A stretch of DNA of 64,000 nt, from the NCBI RefSeq assembly GCF_004785665.1, contig NZ_SRPJ01000003.1:1-64000 (forward strand), in the 5' to 3' direction. Every line of letters begins with the position of its first letter. The first letter of the stretch is position 1. Below the pieces are notes generated by a model that was not told the DNA's origin, searched no databases, and saw nothing but the letters and a program-made list of their open reading frames with translations. Both the position numbers and the translations under genes were made by a program. Shown here piece by piece: positions 53,518 to 62,264 of this stretch. The DNA is from Staphylococcus pragensis (GTDB taxonomy: Bacteria > Bacillota > Bacilli > Staphylococcales > Staphylococcaceae).

Positions 53518-54567
53518 ATGTTTTTAGCATGGAATGAAATTAAGCGTAATAAACTAAAGTTTGGATTAATTATCGGTATACTCGTTTTAATTAGTTATTT
53601 ACTCTTTTTACTATCTGGGTTAGCGAATGGCTTGATTAATATGAATACTGAAGGCATTAAAAAGTGGAAAGCAGATGCGATTGTCGTAAATAAAGATGCG
53701 AACCAAACAGTGCAACAGTCTGTATTTAAGACGTCTAAAGTCAAAGGTGATTTTAAGGAAGAAGCACCATTAAAACAAATAGGTGTCATTGCATCAAATG
53801 GTGATAGTAAGGAGAATGCGTTACTTTTTGGTATTACTGAGGATTCTTTTTTAATGCCTAAAATGATTGATGGCAAGAAATTTCATAAGGATAATGATGT
53901 AGTCATTGACCAAACGTTAAAAGACAAAGGATTTAAAATAGGAGACACGATAAAATTATCGCAGTCTGACGAAAAATTACATATTGTAGGTATCTCAGAA
54001 AGTGCTAAATACAATGCCTCGCCCGTTATTTTCGCAAATAATAAGACTATTGAAAAGATAAACCCAGCATTATCAACTGATAAAACCAATGCGGTGGTCG
54101 TAAAAGACAGTAATTGGAAAAATAAAAAAGTAGATAATCATCTCGAAGTGGTAGGAATAGATAATTTTATAGAAAATTTACCAGGTTATAAACCACAAAA
54201 TTTAACAATGAACTTTATGATAACATTCTTGTTTGTCATTTCTGCAACAGTCATTGGTGTCTTTCTATACGTCATTACTTTGCAGAAGAAGAATTTATTC
54301 GGCGTTTTAAAAGCGCAAGGATTTACTAATGGTTTCTTAATGAAAATGGTCTTAGCTCAGACATTTATTCTAGCCTTAATTGGAACATTGATCGGTCTCA
54401 TTCTTACATTACTTACAAGTCTCGTCTTACCGGATGCTGTGCCTGTACAGTTTAATATTGGCACGCTAATTATCTTTGGAATTGTATTGATTGTGACGTC
54501 ACTTATCGGCAGTTTATTCTCAGTATTATCTATTCGCAAAATTGATCCACTCAAGGCAATCGGTTAG
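53518..54567 (+). CDS. ABC transporter permease, FtsX/HrtB type
   Basis: A 349-aa protein with four helices: one near the N-terminus (FGLIIGILVLISYLLFLLSG) and three at the C-terminus (FMITFLFVISATVIGVFLYV, TFILALIGTLIGLILTLLTS, IIFGIVLIVTSLIGSLFSVL). A large extracytoplasmic MacB-like domain (about residues 40-230) lies between. The layout and length match HrtB heme exporters and other FtsX permeases. No hssRS two-component genes are near. GGAGGGG precedes the ATG. The ATPase gene follows after 12 bases. Confidence 0.85.
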   Translation: MFLAWNEIKRNKLKFGLIIGILVLISYLLFLLSGLANGLINMNTEGIKKWKADAIVVNKDANQTVQQSVFKTSKVKGDFKEEAPLKQIGVIASNGDSKENALLFGITEDSFLMPKMIDGKKFHKDNDVVIDQTLKDKGFKIGDTIKLSQSDEKLHIVGISESAKYNASPVIFANNKTIEKINPALSTDKTNAVVVKDSNWKNKKVDNHLEVVGIDNFIENLPGYKPQNLTMNFMITFLFVISATVIGVFLYVITLQKKNLFGVLKAQGFTNGFLMKMVLAQTFILALIGTLIGLILTLLTSLVLPDAVPVQFNIGTLIIFGIVLIVTSLIGSLFSVLSIRKIDPLKAIG

Positions 54568-54579
54568 GGAGGTGCCACA

Positions 54580-55242
54580 ATGTTAAAATTTGATCAAGTT
54601 ACAAAAGAATTCAAAGATGGAAATCGTATTATTGAAGCGGTTAAATCTACTACATTATCTTTTAATAAAGGTGAACTCATAGCGATTGTTGGCCCTTCAG
54701 GTTCTGGGAAAAGTACATTTCTAACCATGGCAGGTGCATTACAAACGCCAACATCGGGCGAAATTTATATTAATGACAAGAAAATTTCTAAGTTAAGTCA
54801 AAAACAATTAGCCAAATTAAGAATGCAAGAAATTGGATTTATCTTACAATCGACCAACTTAGTGCCATTTTTAACAATTAAACAACAGTTTCACTTATTG
54901 AAAAATTATAAAAAAGATGTGTTGAATACTGAAGAATATAATAAATTATTATCAGATTTAGGCTTAAAAGAACTTGAAAATAAATTACCTTCTGAAGTAT
55001 CTGGAGGGCAAAAACAACGTGTAGCCATTGCAAAGGCAATTTATACGCAACCTTCAATTATTTTAGCCGATGAACCTACAGCATCACTTGATACAGAAAA
55101 TGCAATGGCAGTAATGGAAATTTTGAAAGAACAGTCTAAACAACGCAATAAAACATGTATTATCGTTACACACGATGAACGCTTAACTCAATTCTGTGAC
55201 AAAGTCTTTCATATGGAAGATGGCCGTTTAACAGAAAAATAA
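54580..55242 (+). CDS. ABC transporter ATPase, LolD/HrtA type
   Basis: A 220-aa ATPase. It has Walker A AIVGPSGSGKSTFLTMAGAL, Q-loop GFILQSTNLVPFLT, signature SEVSGGQKQRVAIAKAIY, Walker B IILADEPTASLDTENAM, and switch His in IIVTHDERLTQF. It works with the FtsX-type permease to export a lipid-soluble or heme-like compound or to act as a mechanotransmitter. The order is permease then ATPase, unlike hrtAB in S. aureus. Confidence 0.9.
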   Translation: MLKFDQVTKEFKDGNRIIEAVKSTTLSFNKGELIAIVGPSGSGKSTFLTMAGALQTPTSGEIYINDKKISKLSQKQLAKLRMQEIGFILQSTNLVPFLTIKQQFHLLKNYKKDVLNTEEYNKLLSDLGLKELENKLPSEVSGGQKQRVAIAKAIYTQPSIILADEPTASLDTENAMAVMEILKEQSKQRNKTCIIVTHDERLTQFCDKVFHMEDGRLTEK

Positions 55243-55252
55243 ATAGAAGAAA

Positions 55253-55297
55253 ACGCCCTTTCAAGTAATAAGTAGTGCTTACTTGAAAGGGCGTTAG
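55253..55297 (+). terminator. Terminator of the FtsX/LolD-type operon
   Basis: AACGCCCTTTCAAGTAA and TTACTTGAAAGGGCGTT form a 17-bp stem. Confidence 0.85.
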
Positions 55298-55315
55298 TTC
55301 CTATCAGAAGATTAA

Positions 55316-55356
55316 AAGAGGTTACGATATTTAATAATATCGTAACCTCTTTCAGT
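55316..55356. terminator. Second hairpin between the ABC operon and the permease gene
   Basis: AGAGGTTACGATATT and AATATCGTAACCTCT are perfect arms around a TAAT loop with T residues after them, usable in both directions. Confidence 0.85.
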
Positions 55357-55420
55357 AAATTAGGATGAAACAATGAAACCTATTTATAAATTAGATTTCT
55401 GTATCTCTCCCTTACATCAT

Positions 55421-55472
55421 TTTAAGCGTTATCTTGAAGTTCGCGATTTAAGCGTTATCTTGAAGTTCGCGA
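55421..55472. repeat. 26-bp perfect tandem duplication at the permease 3' end
   Basis: Positions 55421-55446 and 55447-55472 are identical (each begins TTTAAGCGTTATCTTGAAGT). The inner copy codes for the last residues RELQDNA and the stop; the outer copy lies behind the stop. Since 26 is not a multiple of three, the frame differs in the second copy. Confidence 0.95.
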
Positions 55473-56851
55473 TCTTCATCATCCATTTCAATCTTCGCTT
55501 TTTCAGATTCTTTTTTATATTTTTGATACATAATTACTAAGATAATCGCCCAAACAGGTGCGAATAATACAGCATAACGTGTACTACTATTGATTAATAA
55601 TACAATGAATATAAATGCGAAGAATACTAAAATACCATAAGCTGTGTATTTACCACCTGGCATTTTAAATTTACTTTCTTTATGCAATTCAGGATTCTTT
55701 TTAATAAATCCTAAATAAGCAATCATGATACATGTCCATATCATAATATTTAAAACCGTTGAGAATGTGGTGATTTGAACGAATACCTTCGTCGCATCTT
55801 TAAATATAGCATTTAGAATAATTGCAATACTTAATAAACCACATGTAAGTAAGATAGCGTAAAACGGCACACCATTTTTATTTGTTTTATGTAAAAATGC
55901 AGGACCTTGTTTTCTGCCAGCTAAACCGAATAACGTACGGCTATTAGCAAAGATACCACTATTACATGATGAAGCAGCTGCTGTTAATACTACAAAGTTG
56001 ATAATACCAGCGGCAAATGGGATACCAATTAAACCAAATAATTTAACGTAAGGACTTTCCTCAGGGTTTAATTTGTGCCATGGTACGACTGACATGATAA
56101 CCGCTAATGAACCAATATAGAATATTAAAATTCGGAATGGTACGTTATTAATCGCTTGAGGAATCGTTTTGTGAGGGTTTTGCGTTTCCCCAGCTGTGAT
56201 ACCTATTAATTCAATACCAATAAATGAGAAAATAGCCATTTGGAATGACATAAGGAAACCTGATACGCCATTAGGGAAAAAGCCTCCATATTCCCAAATA
56301 TTTGAAACTCTAGCAGGACCGTATGACGTCTTCATAGCGAAGATAACCATGACAATCCCAACACCGATTAAAGCTAAAATAGTAATAACTTTAATAAGTG
56401 ATAACCAGAATTCAAGTTCACCGAATAATTTCGCACTAAATAAATTTAAAGCTATTAATACTAAAATAGTAAATGCAGCTGTAATCCAGTTTGGAATGTT
56501 TGGATACCAATAACTTACATATTTAGCTACGGCTGTTACTTCAGCCATACCTGAAATAATCCATGTTAACCAATAAGTCCAACCTACCATGAATCCAGCC
56601 ATTGGGTTAATGTGGTGATGAGCAATATCACCAAATGATTTAAATCCTAGGTTTGAAAGTAAAATTTCTCCCATTGCTCGCATAAACATAAATAAAATAA
56701 ATCCTACGATGACGTAGGTTAACAAGATTGATGGACCTGCTAAATGAATTGAAGCACCGGCTCCTAAAAATAGCCCTGTTCCTATCGCGCCACCAATCGC
56801 AATAAGTTGTATATGCCTATTGCTTAATTCTCTTTGCAGCTTATCTGCCAT
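55448..56851 (-). CDS. Amino acid permease (AAT/APC family, CycA- or AapA-like)
   Basis: A 467-aa twelve-helix permease. The N-terminal RELSNRHIQLIAIGGAIGTG and LFLGAGASIHLAGPSILLTY motif is diagnostic of the AAT family. AGETQNPHKTIPQAI and SCNSGIFANSRTLFGLAG are also present. D-serine/D-alanine/glycine or other neutral amino acids are plausible cargo. The C-terminal tail is charged. It is divergent from the nitroreductase gene, with a long palindrome in the 320-bp gap. Confidence 0.9.
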   Translation of the reverse strand: MADKLQRELSNRHIQLIAIGGAIGTGLFLGAGASIHLAGPSILLTYVIVGFILFMFMRAMGEILLSNLGFKSFGDIAHHHINPMAGFMVGWTYWLTWIISGMAEVTAVAKYVSYWYPNIPNWITAAFTILVLIALNLFSAKLFGELEFWLSLIKVITILALIGVGIVMVIFAMKTSYGPARVSNIWEYGGFFPNGVSGFLMSFQMAIFSFIGIELIGITAGETQNPHKTIPQAINNVPFRILIFYIGSLAVIMSVVPWHKLNPEESPYVKLFGLIGIPFAAGIINFVVLTAAASSCNSGIFANSRTLFGLAGRKQGPAFLHKTNKNGVPFYAILLTCGLLSIAIILNAIFKDATKVFVQITTFSTVLNIMIWTCIMIAYLGFIKKNPELHKESKFKMPGGKYTAYGILVFFAFIFIVLLINSSTRYAVLFAPVWAIILVIMYQKYKKESEKAKIEMDDEDRELQDNA

Positions 56852-57030
56852 AATGTTCTTCCCTTTCGTGGGTACATGTATGACTGAATATAATGACTGT
56901 AAGTTGTATACCCTTTGTTATATCATAAATAATTTTTCTAAAATACAAATTATTTATTTTACCAAAATTAATGATACCCTATTTAATTAATAATAATCAA
57001 TTCTTAGTATAAATGGTAACTATATTATAC

Positions 57031-57068
57031 ATTTATTCAGAAAAACTTTAAACTTTTTCTGAATAAAT
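57031..57068. repeat. 15-bp perfect inverted repeat between permease and nitroreductase
   Basis: ATTTATTCAGAAAAA (57031-57045) and TTTTTCTGAATAAAT (57054-57068) pair around an 8-base loop. It could be an operator (the TTCAGAAAA part is CodY-like) or an mRNA hairpin. The rest of 56852-57171 is AT-rich with no other feature seen. Confidence 0.7.
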
Positions 57069-57171
57069 AAGTATTAATTTTTTGTAAGCATATTTCTTCT
57101 CATCCTTTTCAAATTCAGTAATAATCTAGAATACGAAAAATTATAGAAATTAAAGGAGAGTGGAAGAATAA

Positions 57172-57792
57172 ATGAACGATTTTAATGAAATATTAGAAAA
57201 TAGAAAATCTGTTAAAGGATTTGATTCAGAATATAAAATTCCACATGAAGAAATGAACGAGATGATAGCTAAAGCGACGAAAGCGCCGTCTTCAGTTAAT
57301 ATGCAACCTTGGCGTTTTGTTGTAGTAGAAAGTGATGAAGCGAAAGCGAAGTTGCGTCCATTAATTCAGTTTAATACCAATCAAAATGATACATCTTCTG
57401 CAATGATTATTATATTTGGAGACTTACAATGTTATGAAGAAGGCGAATATATTTATGAGCAAGCTGTAAAAAATGGGCATATGCCTCAAGAAGTGAAAGA
57501 GCAAATGCTTCCAATAGTGCTTGAAAATTATAAAAGTCGTACGCGCCAATCAATGAGTGATATTGTCAAAGTGGATAGCAGTCTCGCAGCAATGCAACTT
57601 ATGTTAGTAGCAAAACAACATGGTTATGATACAAATCCAATTGGCGGCTTTGATCATGAAGAAATTGGTAAAGCCTTTGGGTATGATTTAGAACGCTATG
57701 TACCTGTGATGATTGTCGCTATTGGTAAAAAAGCGAAAGAAGCACACACTTCATTTAGAATGCCCGTAGATAGAGTAGTAGATTATAAATAA
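57172..57792 (+). CDS. Nitroreductase-family flavoprotein
   Basis: A 206-aa FMN oxidoreductase. It has NDFNEILENRKSVKGFD at the N-terminus, APSSVNMQPWRFVVVES (FMN-binding), and AAMQLMLVAKQHGYDTNPIG with GGFDHEEIGKAFGY toward the end. Such enzymes reduce nitro compounds or quinones with NAD(P)H. Length and motifs fit a complete protein. AAAGGAGAG precedes the ATG. Confidence 0.92.
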   Translation: MNDFNEILENRKSVKGFDSEYKIPHEEMNEMIAKATKAPSSVNMQPWRFVVVESDEAKAKLRPLIQFNTNQNDTSSAMIIIFGDLQCYEEGEYIYEQAVKNGHMPQEVKEQMLPIVLENYKSRTRQSMSDIVKVDSSLAAMQLMLVAKQHGYDTNPIGGFDHEEIGKAFGYDLERYVPVMIVAIGKKAKEAHTSFRMPVDRVVDYK

Positions 57793-57798
57793 TTTTTT

Positions 57799-57857
57799 TA
57801 CTTGAGGTCATACAAATTAAGAATTTTATTTCTTAAGTATGACCTTAAATTTTTTAT
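57799..57857 (+). terminator. Terminator of the nitroreductase gene
   Basis: TTGAGGTCATAC and GTATGACCTTAA form the outer stem, with AATTAAGAA/TTCTTAA inside, then six T residues. Confidence 0.82.
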
Positions 57858-57938
57858 TTTATAAAAATCGGGTATAACTATATTGAGTGACGCTATAAAG
57901 GAATTGCACAAAGTACTTAATTTATAAGGAGAAAAAGT

Positions 57939-58616
57939 ATGACAAATGCTTCTAAACAACATAATTTAACGTCGTTGCGTCTTGTGGCACCAGGTTTATA
58001 TGAAACAGAAACAACAGTGCTTCCCTTTGACAAAAGATATATGATTAAATCTTTTGTTTTAGTACGTCCCCAAGGTAATGTTATCATTTACCATTCTCCA
58101 AGCCTTGAAAAAGCGCAACATGATATTAAAGCTTTAGGTGGAGCGACACGTATCCTTATTAATCATGAACATGAATCGCTAGGAGGTAAGACAGAGATTG
58201 ATTTACCATTTTGGATTCATGAAGATGACGCTAAGGAAATGAGTAAAACAGTAAATATAGCCGGTCAGTTTACAAAGCGCGAAATGTTAGATAGTGATAT
58301 CGAAGTGATCCCTGCGCCAGGTCATACACCAGGTACAACAATGTATTTATGGGATAATGGTGAACACCGTTATTTATTTACTGGCGACTTTATTTGTGTA
58401 GATAATGGCGAGTGGCGCACTGTCATTCTAAGTTCAAGTGATAGAGAAGCCTCTATTAAGAGTTTAGAGATGATTCGTGACTTAGAGTTTGATGCTATTG
58501 TGCCGTGGGTCGCTATTAAGGATGAACCTTCAGTCTTTTTTGTTGAAAATGAAAACGACAAAAGGGAACGCCTTCAAAACATAATAGATCGCGTTCGTAA
58601 TGGTGAGAATACTTAA
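57939..58616 (+). CDS. Metallo-beta-lactamase-fold protein with altered metal motif
   Basis: A 225-aa MBL-fold protein. It has strand pattern FVLVRPQGNVIIYHSPSLEK, motif ILINHEHESLGGKTEI in place of HxHxDH, APGHTPGTTMYLWD, and FTGDFICVDNGEW. The first two His remain, but the Asp and third His of motif 2 are replaced (Ser, Leu). One metal site is probably lost. It may hydrolyse a different ester or bind ligands only. A good AAGGAG RBS is present. The VOC gene follows after 77 bases. Confidence 0.82.
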   Translation: MTNASKQHNLTSLRLVAPGLYETETTVLPFDKRYMIKSFVLVRPQGNVIIYHSPSLEKAQHDIKALGGATRILINHEHESLGGKTEIDLPFWIHEDDAKEMSKTVNIAGQFTKREMLDSDIEVIPAPGHTPGTTMYLWDNGEHRYLFTGDFICVDNGEWRTVILSSSDREASIKSLEMIRDLEFDAIVPWVAIKDEPSVFFVENENDKRERLQNIIDRVRNGENT

Positions 58617-58693
58617 TAAATAAAAAAGGTATTTTCAAAGATAAAAATGAAATACGATGTAAAACAATTTTCAATGATTGGAGAGGATAGTCG

Positions 58694-59230
58694 ATGAATG
58701 CCAATCGAGGAATCAACCATATTGGTTTAACAGTACCAGACATGGAAGTTGCTACAGACTTTTTCAAGAACGGTTTAAATGGCAAGATTGCTTACGACAG
58801 TCAAAAGAAAACAGATGAACCTCGTGGCGGAGCGCATGTAGAACATATTCTTGGCTTAGAAAAAGGGGCTAGTATCATTCATAAACGTATGATGGTCTTT
58901 GGTAATGGTCCTAATATAGAAATGTTTGAGTTTAAAGATGCGCAACAAGGTAAACCACAATCATTACAAGATATTGGCTTTACGCATATTTCATTTTACA
59001 TAGAAACAGAAGCGTTCGATAGTGTGTTGGAAAAAGTGAAAGAAGCGGGCGGAGAGCCTATTTCTGAGCCGCATGTTAACACGAAATATGAGGACACAGA
59101 CGGCAATAAGACGGTTTATGTTAAGAGTCCATGGGGCAGTTTAATCGAGCTCCAAACCATTCCTAATGGATATTATTATCCGAATGATAGTGAAGCAAAT
59201 GTGTTTATTCCTAACCCAGCCGATGATTAG
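58694..59230 (+). CDS. VOC-family protein (glyoxalase/dioxygenase-like)
   Basis: A 178-aa single-domain VOC protein. INHIGLTVPDMEVATDFFKN starts the first module, and IGFTHISFYIETEAFDSVLE the second. The end VKSPWGSLIELQTIPNGYYY carries the metal Glu (IELQ). Candidate ligands are the His in INHIGLT and the Glu in LIELQ. Substrate is unknown. GGAGAGG precedes the ATG. It may be co-transcribed with the MBL gene. Confidence 0.85.
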   Translation: MNANRGINHIGLTVPDMEVATDFFKNGLNGKIAYDSQKKTDEPRGGAHVEHILGLEKGASIIHKRMMVFGNGPNIEMFEFKDAQQGKPQSLQDIGFTHISFYIETEAFDSVLEKVKEAGGEPISEPHVNTKYEDTDGNKTVYVKSPWGSLIELQTIPNGYYYPNDSEANVFIPNPADD

Positions 59231-59470
59231 ATTTAATAATTTATAATTATTGTTAGTTATTACAATATCGTTATATTAATATTTTATTATCTTAGTTTAA
59301 GGTATACTTCTACATTAAGATTTTTATGAAAAAAGTCTTATATTTCATTTGGATAGGGTATAGCATCATTCATACATTATTTATTGGAATATCTTTATTA
59401 GAATTGGGTAAACAATTTGAAGACATAGTTTTTCTGCTATGTCAATAGAAGATTAGGGGAGTTTTACAAG

Positions 59471-59761
59471 ATGATTGATATTCAAATCGAAAAATCAGAA
59501 TTAATCGAAGTAATGCAAAGTATTATTAATGAAAAAGTAAATGTTGAAAATGAAGATGCGTGTGAATATTTAGCAACTGAAATTGTAAATGGCTTAGAAG
59601 ATTATAATAGTGATGAAACACAAGCAAACAATTTACTAGGTTTAAATAGTGAATTACGTCATGAAGTTGATCAGAAGAATCATGCTAAAAAAGTGACCTT
59701 AACTGCAACAGAAGACGCCAGTGAGATAGATGACGTCACTCAAAATGCGAGCCGCAACTAA
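59471..59761 (+). CDS. Small acidic protein of unknown function
   Basis: A 96-aa soluble protein. It is helical and acidic (IDIQIEKSELIEVMQSIINE, YLATEIVNGLEDYNSDET) with a Thr/Asp/Asn-rich tail. No family is recognised. AGGGGAG is a fair RBS, and a terminator lies after the stop at 59817. Not connected by overlap to any neighbour. Confidence 0.6.
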   Translation: MIDIQIEKSELIEVMQSIINEKVNVENEDACEYLATEIVNGLEDYNSDETQANNLLGLNSELRHEVDQKNHAKKVTLTATEDASEIDDVTQNASRN

Positions 59762-59816
59762 TGGTAACTATAAGAAGTGGACATTTGGCTGCTTGCACAA
59801 TAGGTAAATATAAAAA

Positions 59817-59875
59817 TTTCACCTCCATTGATAAGATTTAAGATCTTCTCAATAGGAGGTGATTTTATTTTTGTA
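59817..59875 (+). terminator. Terminator after the 96-aa protein
   Basis: TTTCACCTCC and GGAGGTGA pair, with ATTGA/TCAAT and AGATCT elements inside, followed by TTTTATTTTT. Confidence 0.8.
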
Positions 59876-59880
59876 CATAA

Positions 59881-59917
59881 AAAAAGACTTGTAATAATCA
59901 TTTCTTACAAGTCTCTT
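59881..59917 (-). terminator. Terminator of the tRNA-like gene
   Basis: On the minus strand AGACTTGTAA and TTACAAGTCT form the stem, followed by seven T residues. It lies directly behind the tRNA-like sequence, so that gene is probably transcribed. Confidence 0.8.
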
Positions 59918-59922
59918 AGTAG

Positions 59923-60012
59923 CGGAGGGGGAAGGATTTGAACCAACGCGAGCTAAAAGCTCCTACCAACCATAAATGGTTGGCCTCTTAAGCCAGGCTT
60001 GAGCACCCCTCC
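59923..60012 (-). tRNA. Serine-type tRNA-like gene with abnormal arms, possibly a pseudo-tRNA
   Basis: 90 bases with a perfect 7-bp acceptor stem (GGAGGGG/CCCCTCC), discriminator G, D-arm CTC/GAG with GG in the loop, and a long variable arm (GAGCTTTTAGCTC). This is the serine class. Two parts are wrong. The anticodon arm CCAACC-ATTTAT-GGTTGG gives either a 6-bp stem with a six-base loop or a 5-bp stem with an eight-base loop. The T stem GTTGG/CCTTC has two U-U mismatches. The anticodon cannot be assigned; UUA is possible in one folding. CCA is not encoded. Confidence 0.65.
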
Positions 60013-60232
60013 ATGTCATTACTTAGGTATCATACTATATAAATTCATTTTTGTAAATAAATATTAATTAAATGTAAATTTTAAATAAATTCAAATTATT
60101 TTATAATTTTAAAGAAAAAGACGTATTATGTCCCAGTTATGTAATATAATAATAGTGAAAATTTTTAAATAATTATAATGCAATTGAGTTGGAATGTTCA
60201 TTTTATAAAAGGAAGGAATTAGGAGATAGGTT

Positions 60233-61099
60233 ATGTGGAAATCTAAATTTAGTAAATCTTTAATTGCTAGTGCTATTATTGGCGCAACAGTATTAGGCTA
60301 TACTGGTCATCATGATGAAGCTAAGGCAGTTGAAACAAACTATTATTATGATGGAATACAATCAAGCAGTTATCAAGCATATTTAAAAGCTAAAAAAATT
60401 AGCAATAATAATATTTCTATTCAATATTACCCAAATGCGGCGCAAAATAATTTAAAAGCAGTTGGACGTGTTTCTAACTTAAATGGTTGGAAAGCAGGGA
60501 AACCAGAATATAAAGGCCAGGATTCAATGGGTACTGGTACAGTTATTGGCGCACATACATTTATTACAAATGCGCATGTTATTGATGATAAATTTGGTAG
60601 AGCTGCGGCACCTAAATACATTAAGTTTCAAATGAATCGTGATGGAAACCGTATACCTTATGCGTTCCAAGCAAGTGAAGTTATTAAAGTGCCTCAATAT
60701 GATATTGCTATTGTACATACAAAAGAAAATATGGCGAAATATGTGAAACCAGTTCGCATTGCAACAGATGCAGAAATTAATAAATTGAAATTCAATACGC
60801 CACTTTATTCGTTAGGTTATCCTTGGCAATATGGCGATAATACGAAACCATATTTTAATAAATTACGTGTGACACAATTTTCATCAAATGGCACAGAAAT
60901 TCAAACGAAAGATATCTTTAGATCAGGTGCTTCAGGTTCTCCAATGTTAAATAGTAGTTTTAATACAATGTACGGGTTAAGAACATATGGTTATAACTTA
61001 ATGGGTGGCTCATCAGATGCTTATGCGAAGCAAGAATTGTCTGGTGGGGAATCATTTAAAGGTTATGCTGGGAATTTTGTACGTCAGCACATTAAATAA
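60233..61099 (+). CDS. Secreted trypsin-fold serine protease (V8/Spl/exfoliatin family)
   Basis: A 288-aa exported protease. A signal peptide covers residues 1-32 (SLIASAIIGATVLGYTGH, cleaved near EAKA-VET). The catalytic triad is visible: His115 in FITNAHVIDDKFG, Asp157 in VPQYDIAIVHT, and Ser234 in FRSGASGSPML. The S1-pocket region around GYPWQYGDN and GLRTYGYN suggests a V8-, Spl- or exfoliative-toxin-like enzyme, but the cleavage specificity is not readable. It is monocistronic with AGGAAGGAATTAGGAG upstream. It is clearly different from Esp/GseA in sequence. Confidence 0.87.
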   Translation: MWKSKFSKSLIASAIIGATVLGYTGHHDEAKAVETNYYYDGIQSSSYQAYLKAKKISNNNISIQYYPNAAQNNLKAVGRVSNLNGWKAGKPEYKGQDSMGTGTVIGAHTFITNAHVIDDKFGRAAAPKYIKFQMNRDGNRIPYAFQASEVIKVPQYDIAIVHTKENMAKYVKPVRIATDAEINKLKFNTPLYSLGYPWQYGDNTKPYFNKLRVTQFSSNGTEIQTKDIFRSGASGSPMLNSSFNTMYGLRTYGYNLMGGSSDAYAKQELSGGESFKGYAGNFVRQHIK

Positions 61100-61289
61100 T
61101 ATAAGTTTATAGACTGATAGGGCATGCTTGCTGGAGTAATTACGAGAGGTGATTGTTTTAGTGGGTGTGCTTTTTTTGTGGAAATTTTGCGCAGCGACGG
61201 ATTATGTCGGTATTAACAGTTATAATGGAAGTATGATTAATTAAGGGGTATTTGGTTCTGCATTTTCAAAAAGAGAAAGGAATGGGAAA

Positions 61290-62204
61290 ATGAAAAAGAA
61301 TTATTTAATGGTTGGTGCGTTGACGGGGACGTTGTTGTTAGCGGGTTGTAGTTTGACGATTAATGGGCCTGGTAAGTCGACGGAGGATAGTAATAAGACG
61401 TCGCAGTCGGATAATAAGAGTAGCGACAATTCGAAATCTGAGGAATCTAAAAAAGCGGACAATAATTCAAAATCGAATGAGAATTCTAATCAAGAATCAA
61501 AGAATAATAATACTGATAATGAGGTACAGAATTTATCTCAAGCGGAGAAATTGGCTTTAGCGTTAGAGGATGGAGCAATTTCAGAGTATGCAATTACAGC
61601 GGATGAATTGAGAAATCATTCATATACGACAAAAAGTTTTGATGGTGATCGTCAACATCATATTGATACTTATTATATGGAACATTCGGGAGCTGGTATT
61701 GAAGGTGCGCCAAGTGATATGAAGTTTTATAATGCGAGACCTGCTAAGGGTAATTTTGTGACGCTTGTTGGAATTGGAAATGATAAGATTTTAATAGCAG
61801 GCACTCAAAGTCCTGGTAATTATCAATCTTTTGTAAATTCTCAAGCTGGTAATGAGCTTGATATTCATGATTTATATGAAAAATATGGCAATAATTCAGA
61901 TTATAAAGAGGTAGCGAACCAAATTTCATTTAGTCAGGCACCACAGACTAGTAATCCTGAAGATGACGCTACTGATGAATCTAGTAGTGAAAAGGTAACG
62001 CGTGAAAATGTGATTGATAAGGTTGAAGATTATGAGGGTCATAAGTTGGATACGTCTACTTATACTTATAAGGAGCCTGAACAAAATTCTGATGGGGATT
62101 GGGGATTCTCGTTTGTTGATAAAAATGGTGATTTAGCGGGTTCTTATATTGTTACTGCTGATGGAGATGTAACGAAATATGATGAAAATGGAGACCCGGA
62201 ATAA
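61290..62204 (+). CDS. DUF4767-type lipoprotein
   Basis: A 304-aa lipoprotein. The lipobox is LLLAGCSLT. Residues 25-90 are a Ser/Asn/Lys/Asp-rich linker. A globular domain follows (QAEKLALALEDGAISEYAIT, VTLVGIGNDKILIAGTQSPG). The C-terminal DUF4767-like part ends with YIVTADGDVTKYDENGDPE. Its role at the outer membrane surface is unknown. The 5' coding part has unusually high GC (TTGACGGGGACG). AGAGAAAGG precedes the ATG. Confidence 0.82.
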   Translation: MKKNYLMVGALTGTLLLAGCSLTINGPGKSTEDSNKTSQSDNKSSDNSKSEESKKADNNSKSNENSNQESKNNNTDNEVQNLSQAEKLALALEDGAISEYAITADELRNHSYTTKSFDGDRQHHIDTYYMEHSGAGIEGAPSDMKFYNARPAKGNFVTLVGIGNDKILIAGTQSPGNYQSFVNSQAGNELDIHDLYEKYGNNSDYKEVANQISFSQAPQTSNPEDDATDESSSEKVTRENVIDKVEDYEGHKLDTSTYTYKEPEQNSDGDWGFSFVDKNGDLAGSYIVTADGDVTKYDENGDPE

Positions 62205-62230
62205 ATTCGGATATTAAGAAGAAATGAGAC

Positions 62231-62264
62231 AGAGATCTAATTTTATATAATTAGATCTCTGTTT
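62231..62264. terminator. Bidirectional terminator between the lipoprotein and WYL genes
   Basis: AGAGATCTAATT and AATTAGATCTCT are perfect arms between converging genes, followed by T residues. Confidence 0.9.

Noticed and set aside
53518..55242. The hrtBA heme exporter itself
   Set aside because: Layout and length are similar, but gene order is reversed, sequence similarity looks limited and no hssRS genes are near, so only the family type is claimed.
60233..61099. S. epidermidis Esp/GseA glutamyl endopeptidase
   Set aside because: The catalytic triad fits the superfamily, but the N-terminus and motifs around the triad differ clearly from Esp as I recall it.
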